Position numbers and translations under genes: made by a program. The notes under the pieces are model-generated. The model ran no database searches. It had not been told where the DNA came from and saw only the letters and a list, made by a program, of their open reading frames with translations. A stretch of 64,000 nucleotides of DNA from NCBI GenBank assembly GCA_017303995.1, contig JAFLBE010000001.1, positions 1 through 64,000 of the forward strand. The letters are read 5' to 3'. Source of the DNA: Bacteroidota bacterium (GTDB lineage Bacteria; Bacteroidota; JABWAT01). Below are positions 1-8,000 of this stretch, piece after piece. The first letter of the stretch is position 1, and every line of letters starts with the position of its first letter.

Positions 1-444
1 CATGTGTGTGGGTGAATTAAAACGAACCTGGAAAAATTATTATAAACCTAAAAACAAAAAACCACTTCAGTTAATTGGTTAATCTAAATTTCACTAAAAT
101 TAGTCAACCAAATTCAGGACAAGACAGAGACGGGTCTGAGACCCGTCTCTACGAATTTCCCCTGCATATCCTGAGACGCGATGAATCGCGTGTCTACGAA
201 AACCTGAATTCCCAACAAATCAATATCCCCCCGGCATTAACCAAAATAATTTCCCACCGCTCTGTGACCTCTGTGTTTCCTTCGTGCACTCTGTGGTAAA
301 ACGCATTTCCCGCCGTGAATTAACCAGAAAAAAATTGTATTTTCCCTCCGCTCCGAATTCTCTCATCAGACCCGTGCTTTAGCTTGGGTGTGATAAACTC
401 TGTTTCCTCTGTGTTTAACGTATTTGAATTAAAAGGAATCCTCC
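1..444. repeat. Gene-free repeat mosaic at the window start
   Basis: No convincing gene. Positions 127-154 and 171-200 are two hairpins of one family (AGACG stem, then TCTACGAA on the right); their stems differ (ACGGGT/ACCCGT against ACGCGAT/ATCGCGT) but remain paired. Positions 256-298 and 393-420 are copies of a widespread CTCTGTGG-type repeat (ACCACAGAG on the other strand). Positions 364-392 hold a CCC/GGG hairpin element between them. The short open frames here are translations of repeat DNA. Confidence 0.75.
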
Positions 445-1653
445 ATGAAAACACTCCTTACTCTCCTTGCCTTTCTCCTTGTTTCTCTTCCTTTGTCAGC
501 GCAATTTGTTTCTGTGAAAGGAAAAAATTACATCGATCCCGACGGAAAAGTACTTTTTCTCAGAGGAACCAACCTCGGGAACTGGCTTGTGCCTGAAGGG
601 TACATGTTCAAATTCAAAAAGACGGGTTCACCTTCCCAAATCAACCAGGTTCTGACCGAGCTGATCGGACCTGAAGAAACTGATAAATTCTGGACCGAAT
701 ATTACAAAGTTTACACCACTGAAGGTGATATTCAGCAAATCAAAAAGCTGGGATTCAACCACATCCGCGTTCCGTTCAATTTCCGGCTGGTGATGAATGA
801 AACCGGATCGAAAGCAATCAAGCCGGATTTTTTCCCAATGATGGATAAACTGCTGACCTGGTGCGAAAAAGCCGGGATTTATGTGGTGTTTGATATGCAC
901 TGTGCACCGGGCGGACAAACTGGCGACAATATTGATGACAGTTTTGGTTTCCCCTGGCTGTTTGATTCACCTGATATGCAGGATCGTGCCATTCTCATCT
1001 GGACGGAATTTGCCAAACGGTATCAGGATCGCACCATCGTCATCGGTTACGATCTGCTGAACGAACCGATCGCCCATTATTTCAATGCAGATACCCTGAA
1101 TCCAAAACTGGAACCGTTGTACAAAAGAATGACGGCTGCCGTAAGGGAATTCGACAAAAACCATCTCATTTTTCTTGGCGGTGCACAATGGGACAGCAAC
1201 TTTAAACCCTTCGGTAAACCTTTCGATGACAAACTGGTGTACACCTTCCACAAATACTGGACAGCTCCTGATGTGTCTGTAATTCAGGATTATCTTGATT
1301 TTAGTGAAAAGTATCAGGTTCCGCTCTGGATGGGGGAATCAGGAGAAAATAAGAACGAGTGGATTGCCACGTTTACCCAAACTCTGGAAACAAACAACGT
1401 GAGCTGGTGTTACTGGCCGTATAAAAAAATGGATGCTGAATCATCGCCGATGACCTTCAAAAAACCAGCGGACTGGGATTTGATCGTCAACTTTGCAGAA
1501 TCTGACCGGTCGACCTTTGAGAATATCCGCAAAAACCGTCCTGATCAGAAAAAAGTCAGAGAAATCCTGAAAGAACTGCTCGAAAACTGCAAAGCAGAAA
1601 ATGCCACCGTGAATCAGGGCTATGTGAAAGCTTTGGGACTGAAATACCAGTGA
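445..1653 (+). CDS. Secreted GH5 family glycoside hydrolase (endoglucanase-like)
   Basis: A 402-residue secreted glycosidase of family GH5, a (beta/alpha)8 barrel that cleaves beta-glucans or related beta-linked polysaccharides by a retaining mechanism. A signal peptide covers about residues 1-20 (ending LSAQ). The barrel starts at the RGTNLGNW segment (40-47). The acid/base is probably E207 in LLNEP and the nucleophile E298 in WMGESGE; both glutamates are present. The length is that of a bare catalytic domain, with no carbohydrate-binding module and no T9SS sorting domain, so it is probably periplasmic or released by another route. The ATG follows an AAAAGGA ribosome site by 8 bases. Substrate (cellulose, mixed-linkage glucan, mannan or glucosylceramide) cannot be told from sequence. 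A 7-bp repeat array begins exactly at its stop codon. Confidence 0.9.
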   Translation: MKTLLTLLAFLLVSLPLSAQFVSVKGKNYIDPDGKVLFLRGTNLGNWLVPEGYMFKFKKTGSPSQINQVLTELIGPEETDKFWTEYYKVYTTEGDIQQIKKLGFNHIRVPFNFRLVMNETGSKAIKPDFFPMMDKLLTWCEKAGIYVVFDMHCAPGGQTGDNIDDSFGFPWLFDSPDMQDRAILIWTEFAKRYQDRTIVIGYDLLNEPIAHYFNADTLNPKLEPLYKRMTAAVREFDKNHLIFLGGAQWDSNFKPFGKPFDDKLVYTFHKYWTAPDVSVIQDYLDFSEKYQVPLWMGESGENKNEWIATFTQTLETNNVSWCYWPYKKMDAESSPMTFKKPADWDLIVNFAESDRSTFENIRKNRPDQKKVREILKELLENCKAENATVNQGYVKALGLKYQ

Positions 1654-1712
1654 CAAGGGACGAGGGACGAGGGACGGAAAATTGGAAATTAAAGACTTGA
1701 AATTTAAGTTGA
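1651..1712. repeat. Two 7-bp-period degenerate arrays at the GH5 stop
   Basis: Starting at the GH5 stop, units TGACAAG, GGACGAG, GGACGAG, GGACGGA follow one another. At 1678-1712 a second array of unrelated AT-rich units follows (AAATTGG, AAATTAA, AGACTTG, AAATTTA). The period is 7 in both, although the sequences share nothing. The first array is the reverse complement of the CGTCCCT-type arrays found inside coding regions at 55.6, 58.2 and 59.6 kb. Confidence 0.7.
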
Positions 1713-1730
1713 TTTTTAATGTGAATAAAA

Positions 1731-1855
1731 TTCCCCTCCTTTTTTAAAGGAGGGGTGGCGAAGCCGGGGTGGTTTGGCTGTTTTTTCAATACCCAAAGAA
1801 AACCACCCCATCAGTTTTGCAACTGATTTCCCCTCCTTTGAAAAAGGAGGGGAGG
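1731..1855. repeat. Inverted pair of GGAGGGG/GGGGTGGTT palindromic repeats
   Basis: Positions 1731-1774 hold a CCCCTCC...GGAGGGG hairpin followed by GGCGAAGCCGGGGTGGTTT. Positions 1800-1855 hold the same element inverted, with a different middle hairpin (ATCAGTTTTGCAACTGAT). Other copies lie at 3866-3912 and 17765-17828. A partial copy (AACCACCCCATC) is at about 1980. The rest of the gene-free stretch to 2125 holds a TCGA-loop hairpin at 2022-2074. This is a dispersed repeat family; no transposase is near. Confidence 0.8.
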
Positions 1856-2021
1856 TTAAATTCAAAAATCGAACCCTGCCCAATAGTGTTACAAAAGGCG
1901 CCAATTCTGCATTCTCCCTCCGGATTCTTCAAAAATGTCGTAAATTTGCATTCCTTTTTAATGGGAATGCGGGAAAAACAAAACCACCCCATCTATTTGG
2001 CGGAGCCTGAAATTTCTTTAG

Positions 2022-2074
2022 GATCCTTCGATACATCCGTCAAAAGACGGATACTCAGGATGACAGGGATATTA
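2022..2074. repeat. TCGA-loop hairpin repeat (intergenic copy)
   Basis: An outer stem GGATCCT/AGGAT encloses a loop that begins TCGATAC and ends ACTC; inside it is a second hairpin ATCCGTC/GACGGAT. It is followed by GATGACA. Family members at 4294-4346, 48117-48138, 59522-59556 and 61146-61232 keep TCGA and CTC at the loop ends but have different, still complementary stems. Confidence 0.65.
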
Positions 2075-2125
2075 ATTCCAATCCTTCCATATTCAATTTT
2101 ATAAAAATCAGACAAGGACTTAGCA

Positions 2126-3799
2126 GTGGCAGATCAGCAAATTATTTTCTCAATGGTTGGGGTTTCGAAGGTTTACAAACCCAACAAGACCGTTCTCAAC
2201 AACATTTATCTTTCCTTTTACTACGGCGCCAAAATTGGCGTTCTCGGGTTAAACGGTGCGGGTAAATCAAGCCTTCTCAAACTGATTGCCGGTGTGGATA
2301 AAGATTACATAGGTGAAATCACTTCAAACAAGGGCATCACTTTTGGTTATCTTTCACAGGAACCTGAACTGGATAACTCCAAAACCGTCCGTCAGATTGT
2401 GGAAGAAGGCGTTGCGGAAATCGTTGCCGTTCTGAAAGAGTATGAAGAAGTCAACGCCAAATTTGCTGAGCCCGATGCCGACTTTGATAAACTGGTTGAC
2501 CGTCAGGCGGTTCTCCAGGAAAAAATTGATCACCTTGATGCGTGGGATCTCGACAGCAAACTGGAACAAGCGATGGATGCACTTCGCTGTCCGGATGGCG
2601 ATGTGTCAGTCGCTGTTCTTTCGGGTGGTGAACGCCGCCGGGTTGCTTTGTGCCGCCTGCTCCTTCAGCAGCCGGATGTGCTTTTACTCGATGAGCCGAC
2701 CAACCACCTTGACGCAGAATCAGTTGCCTGGCTTGAAATGCACCTGGCTCAATATCCAGGAACGGTTCTGGCTGTAACCCACGATAGGTATTTTCTGGAT
2801 AATGTTGCCGGCTGGATTCTGGAACTGGATCGCGGCGAAGGAATCCCTTTTAAAGGAAATTACACCTCCTGGCTTGAGCAAAAATCGGCCCGTTTGGCTG
2901 TTGAAGAAAAGCAGGAATCGAAACGTCAGCGGGTGCTGAAACAGGAATTGGAATGGGTGAGAATGAATCCGAAAGGCCGTCATGCGAAAAGCAAAGCCCG
3001 GATTGCTTCCTATGAAAAAATGGTGACCGAACAAGGTGCCAAACGTGAAGATGAACTTGAAATTTTCATTCCTGCCGGACCCCGGTTGGGTGATGTGGTG
3101 ATTGAAGCCAATAAAGTAGCCAAAGCTTTCGGTGAAAATGTTCTTTATGAAGATCTCACGTTTTCACTTCCTCCGGGCGGTATTATCGGAATCATCGGAC
3201 CCAACGGCGCCGGTAAAACGACCTTGTTCAGAATGGTAACCGGAACTCAAACGCCGGATTCAGGAACGTTCAGAATTGGTGAAACCGTAAAATTGGCCTA
3301 CGTTGATCAGGGACGTCCGCTCGATCCGGATAAAACCATCTGGGAAGAAATTTCAGACGGCAGGGAAGTGCTGCAACTCGGACTCAGGGAAGTAAATTCA
3401 CGGGCGTACGTTTCCCGGTTTAACTTCAGCGGAACCGATCAGCAGAAAAAAGTCGGCGTTCTTTCAGGCGGAGAGAGAAACCGTGTCCACCTGGCAAAAG
3501 TGCTGAAATCTGGTGCAAACGTACTTCTTCTCGATGAGCCGACGAATGATCTTGACGTGAATACGTTACGTGCACTTGAAGATGCGCTGATGAATTTCGC
3601 CGGATGTGCCGTGGTGATTTCACACGACAGGTGGTTTCTTGACCGGATTTGTACGCACATTCTCGCTTTTGAAGGGGATAGCAGTGTGATCTGGTTTGAC
3701 GGAAACTATTCAGAATATGAAGCCAACCGCAAACAACGTCTTGGCATCGCTGCCGATCAGCCTCACCGGATTAAATACAAGAAACTACACAGGGAATAA
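2126..3799 (+). CDS. ettA: Energy-dependent translational throttle protein EttA (ABC-F ATPase)
   Basis: A 557-residue soluble ABC-F protein that binds the ribosomal E site and gates the first steps of translation according to the ATP/ADP state. Two ATPase domains are complete: Walker A GLNGAGKSS at 41-49 and GPNGAGKTT at 358-366, ABC signatures LSGGE at about 165 and 446, and Walker B LLLDEPTNHLD / LLLDEPTNDLD. Between them lies the basic linker, with the toe-print region WVRMNPKGRHAKSKARI typical of EttA. The N-terminus, with YYGAKIGVLGLNGAGKSSLL, is diagnostic of EttA rather than Uup or YheS. It starts with GTG at 2126, behind AAGGAC. No obvious operon partner: about 470 bases of repeats precede it and a 7-bp array begins right after its stop. 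Confidence 0.95.
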   Translation: MADQQIIFSMVGVSKVYKPNKTVLNNIYLSFYYGAKIGVLGLNGAGKSSLLKLIAGVDKDYIGEITSNKGITFGYLSQEPELDNSKTVRQIVEEGVAEIVAVLKEYEEVNAKFAEPDADFDKLVDRQAVLQEKIDHLDAWDLDSKLEQAMDALRCPDGDVSVAVLSGGERRRVALCRLLLQQPDVLLLDEPTNHLDAESVAWLEMHLAQYPGTVLAVTHDRYFLDNVAGWILELDRGEGIPFKGNYTSWLEQKSARLAVEEKQESKRQRVLKQELEWVRMNPKGRHAKSKARIASYEKMVTEQGAKREDELEIFIPAGPRLGDVVIEANKVAKAFGENVLYEDLTFSLPPGGIIGIIGPNGAGKTTLFRMVTGTQTPDSGTFRIGETVKLAYVDQGRPLDPDKTIWEEISDGREVLQLGLREVNSRAYVSRFNFSGTDQQKKVGVLSGGERNRVHLAKVLKSGANVLLLDEPTNDLDVNTLRALEDALMNFAGCAVVISHDRWFLDRICTHILAFEGDSSVIWFDGNYSEYEANRKQRLGIAADQPHRIKYKKLHRE

Positions 3800-4638
3800 T
3801 AGCTTTTAGCTTTAAGCTGTTAGCTGTTAGCTTTAAGCTGTTAGCTTTTAGGTGATTTCAAATTAAATTCCCCTCCTTTTTTAAAGGAGGGGTGGCGAAG
3901 CCGGGGTGGTTTCTGCCTTCTGGCACCAGAGGTGCGAAATAGTGGTAGAAAAAGATACAGTTACCAGACAACCGCACCAGCGGTGCGGAATGTGATTTGT
4001 TTTGTGCCAGAACCAATGGAAAATTGGGTTAAAACCCAAATCATTTACAAAATCCAATTATCCGTCAGCTAAAGCAGACGGCAATTTAAAACAATTGATT
4101 CCACATTATATTATGGTATTTATTGCCGTCTGCTTTTCCGTCGAAAGCCGGATTGTAAAAGTTGACGGTATCTAATTCAAGAAGTAGATTTCGTCCGGGC
4201 AATAAAACAATAAGAACCACAAATTCTTTTCGGACGACACGAAGAACATTCAAATCGAAGCAGTTTCGCCCGGCACTTCCCCGAAGTACCGGGGCACGGC
4301 GTTCTTCGATACAATCCCGAAAGCGTTCGGGATCACTCAGAATGACACGCTCAGTGACCATATTTCCAGTTTCAATCAGGTTTGTGGCAGGGCGTGTGGG
4401 ATGGGTGCTGTACGTTTCCCCGGGTTGACACCCGGGGCTACAATCATATCACCGCGATGGGGTTTAAAAAACCCAATTCGAAATTAATTAACCATCCCGA
4501 AAGCCCGTCAAAGGCCGGTTTTAAAACGTTCGGGGCAGGCTCTCTCCGTCAGCCGACGGATTGTAAATCCCGATTTTATCGGGAGAGGGGAATTTTCCCT
4601 TAAACCTCACGCCTTATGCCTTAAGCCTGCATTGATCA
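3800..4638. repeat. 840-bp gene-free mosaic of short palindromic repeats
   Basis: At 3800-3852, directly after the ettA stop, runs a 7-bp array (AGCTTTA, AGCTGTT, AGCTGTT, AGCTTTA, AGCTGTT). Then come a GGAGGGG element (3866-3912), a GCACCAGAGGTGC hairpin (about 3922) with a similar GCACCAGCGGTGC (about 3980), paired CCGTC/GACGG elements (about 4072-4160), a TCGA-loop hairpin (4294-4346), a CCCCGGGT/ACCCGGGG hairpin (about 4417-4439), CCGTC elements to 4590, and another 7-bp array at 4598-4630 (CTCACGC, CTTATGC, CTTAAGC) ending 8 bases from the next stop codon. No credible coding sequence. Confidence 0.75.
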
Positions 4639-4866
4639 TTACCCCAGCACATTCCTCAGCCACACCTTGTCTTTGGGAACATAGGCAACGTTATCTTTAT
4701 TTCCGTTTTCATGAAAAATGGTCATTCCGGTTCCATGCAGGGAATTCAATGAATTGCCGAAACGGACTGCACTTTCTTTCCGGTTGGTGGTGAGATAAAT
4801 GGCTTCAGAATCCCGGTCTTTTACCTGCCAGAATCCTTCTGTAAATGAAATATCGATGTGTTTCAT
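4639..4866 (-). CDS. DUF2188-like small conserved protein
   Basis: A 75-residue protein beginning MKHIDIS. Its pattern of a tryptophan early in a first strand (FWQVKDRD), a helix (TTNRKESAVRFGNSLN) and a second strand with HENGN resembles the DUF2188 fold of small, functionally unassigned proteins. I chose 4866 because AAAAGGGAAA lies just upstream; an open frame extends 27 codons further (to 4947) but has no ribosome site and lower-quality sequence. It is alone, divergent from the beta-helix gene downstream. Function unknown; the family match is made from the pattern only. Confidence 0.6.
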   Translation of the reverse strand: MKHIDISFTEGFWQVKDRDSEAIYLTTNRKESAVRFGNSLNSLHGTGMTIFHENGNKDNVAYVPKDKVWLRNVLG

Positions 4867-5015
4867 AGCTTTTCCCTTTTTATAAAGTCCTGAAACAAAG
4901 ATCATTGCTTTTCCTCCAACCCTAAATCCCATGAAAATGGGGGTCACCCAATCATGTGATGAAGAACATACCCCACCCCCATATTCATGGGGTAACCTCT
5001 TTTTCTCGTTTTCCT

Positions 5016-5023
5016 GAACTTTG
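5016..5023 (+). promoter_or_regulatory. Possible -7 promoter box GAACTTTG
   Basis: GAACTTTG resembles the Bacteroidetes -7 element TAnnTTTG (first base differs). The same octamer occurs upstream of the genes at 44966 and 49043. It ends only 23 bases before the start codon at 5047, so the leader would be short. Confidence 0.35.
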
Positions 5024-5046
5024 TGGTCAGAAAAGGAGAATCCCCA

Positions 5047-8000
5047 ATGAAATCAATTCTTTCAACTTTATTTATTTTACTTTTACTCAATCTGGCACCG
5101 AAATCCGGATTTGCACAGCTTTCAGGAAGTTACACAATCGATCCATCAGGAAGTGGTAATTTCCTCTCGGTTTCAGAAGCTTTTGCTGCCGTTCAGTCCG
5201 CAGGAATTTCCGGACCGGTTATCCTGAGCGTCGTTCCCGGTACCTACACTGTTCATGATTCCCTTTATAATGTCCCGGGTCTATCAGCCGTCAATTCACT
5301 GACACTTACGTCAGCAACCGGAAATCCTGCCGATGTGGTTTTCTCATACACCGCCACCAGCTTTAAAAACAATTTCATCCTTCGCCTGAGACGTGTTAAC
5401 GGTGTCAAAATTGAAGGAATTCACTTTCAGGCACAAAACAGTACTTACCAAAGGGCAATTGAAATTGCGGATTCCACCACAAACTATACGCTTCAGGGAA
5501 ACAAGTTTGAAGGTACAGTACTTACGAATGGTTTTGATAACGGCATTTTGGTTTTCGTCAGCGGAATCCACACACATTCAGGTCTGATCCAGAATAATCA
5601 TTTTATAAACGGTGGTCAGGCTGTTAAAATCTCAGGATGGTCAACGGTTCCGGGATCTTCAGTCCTGAATAATACGGTAACCGGATCTTATTACGGATTC
5701 AGTTTATTCACCATACAAAATCTGATTGTTTCAGGAAATACAATTTCTACCGGAATTGTGGGGATTGATATTGAAAACAGTACCGGCACTCTCGTGGTAT
5801 CAGAAAACGCAATTACCATCAACAGTCAGAATGCATCGGGAACCAATTGCTACGGACTCATCATCAATAATTTTTCGGGTGCAACTACCGGGAATTTTGT
5901 AACTAACAACACCGCAGAAATTCTGCCGACGACAACCAACGGATATTGTTTTTCACTGACGAATTCTTCCTGGCAAACGATTGCCTTTAACACCCTGCTG
6001 AGTCAAGCCGGGGGTGGTGCTGCCCTTTATCTTACCGGCAGCCATCATACCGTTTTAAATAATATCGGCGTTGCAGGTTCCGGATATTATGCGTATTACG
6101 TCAGTTACTCTTCAACCGTCCCTGTTGATCAGTCGGACTATAACAACTGGATTTCACCCGGCGGTATCGGCTTTTACTGGCAGAATCAGTCGGTGGCCAC
6201 GCTTGCCGGTTTCAAGTCGAAATCCGGACATGATTTTCATTCACTTTCAGTTAACCCCGTCTTAACCGCCATGGAAAGCCATCTGAATTTATTGGACGGG
6301 CGTGCAGTTCCTGTTGCCGGAATCACCACCGACAAGCGGGGAATCACCCGTGACGGATCTAAACCCGATCCGGGCGCCTTAGAATTTACCGGCAGCCGGA
6401 CGCCTTATCCCGGCGGATCTTATGTGGTGGGCTCAGGCGGCGTCTTTGCAACCCCTCAGGCGGCTGCAGATTCTTTGATGAAAAATGGAATATCGGATGC
6501 CGTCTGGCTGGAAATTGAACCCGGAACCTACAACGGACAACTTGTTCTTGCCGGAACCATTCCCGGTGCATCCCCCGATAAAAAAGTGATTTTTACCAGA
6601 ACGCCGTCAGATACCTCAGAAGTAAAGCTAACCTGGACGGCCACGGGTTCAGCCGATAATTATCTGGTTAAACTTACCGGATCAGATTTTCTGACTTTCG
6701 ATCATTTGACTTTAGAGACCCTGAATGCGTCTTATTCCCGGGTTTTCCTGCTCAGTCAGGCCAATGATTCGCTTGAAATTTCCCATTGCCGGTTTCTTGC
6801 GCCTGCTGGCGGATCAGAAGATGCCAATACAAGTCTGATTTACCAGAACTCAGCTCATGAGCAGCAAGCCCTCAGGATTTTAAATAACCATCTGACCGGT
6901 GGATCATGCGGTATCAACCTGTCACTGAAAATTTCACAACTGAAAACCACCCCGGGATACCTGATTTTTGGGAACACTGTTTCCGCATCAAGAACCGGTA
7001 TTCAGGTTTGGTACACCACCAATTTAACCATCTTGAAAAATACGGTTACTCCCGGTGGTACTGGAATTCTGGTCAACACCTCGGATGGATTAACAACCGT
7101 TGATGCCAACCGGATTACCATGACCAACCCGGTTTCATATGCCAAAGGTATTTCAGTTCAGTATCTCACCGGATCTGCCACTTTTATTTCAAACAATCTG
7201 GTTTCAGGCACTTCTCTGACTCAGCCCGCAACAGGACTATATCTTTCAACCTCTGATCATATTACTGTGGCTTATAACTCGATCTGGATGGAAGGGGTTT
7301 CGCCGGTCAATGGCGGTTCAGAGTGTATTTACCTGAACGGCGGTTCTGACCAGAAGTTTTATAACAATATTGCTTTCAATATGGTTGGTGGCTATGTCCT
7401 TAATTTTGCTGAATATAACAGTCCGACAGTTGTGGCAGGATCTGATTACAATAATTTTGGCGGAAATGGAGCCTACCTGTTTGCAGTTTCGGGCAAGGTT
7501 TTCCAAACGGTTTACCAGGTGAAACAGCAAACTACCCGTGAAGCCCATTCCCTGACTGTTTTTCCGGCATTTAAAAATATGGTATCGACTCTGGCCCATC
7601 TGGATGGAAAGGGCAGTCCGGTTGCCGGCGTTTCTACAGATTTTTATGGAATACCAAGAGATCCGTCACATCCGGATATCGGTGCTGTAGAATTTACTGC
7701 AGAGAAACAACCCTGGCCGGCAGGAACTTATCCAGTTGGAAGCGGTGAAGTTTTCGTTTCGCCAAAAGCTGCAGTTGACTCCCTGATGGAAAGAGGAATT
7801 TCAGGTGCGGTCACCTTAGAAATCAAACCGGGAATTTATAACGAACAACTCACTCTCCCCGGCAACATTCCGGGTGCCTCTGCCGGGAGTCCGGTTACCT
7901 TTACCCGCACCCCATCCGATACCAGTGAGGTGAAGCTGACCTGGACGGCTGCAGGTTCTGCCGATAATTTTCTGGTGAAACTGAACGGAGCTGACTTTTA

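Noticed and set aside
1769-2104. Overlapping open frames of 60-110 codons on both strands
   Set aside because: They translate the GGAGGGG palindromic repeat and its flanks; the same peptide fragments recur wherever the repeat lies.
4086-4603. Several 70-90 codon frames on both strands between ettA and the DUF2188-like gene
   Set aside because: All lie across short palindromic repeats and have no ribosome site or recognisable fold.
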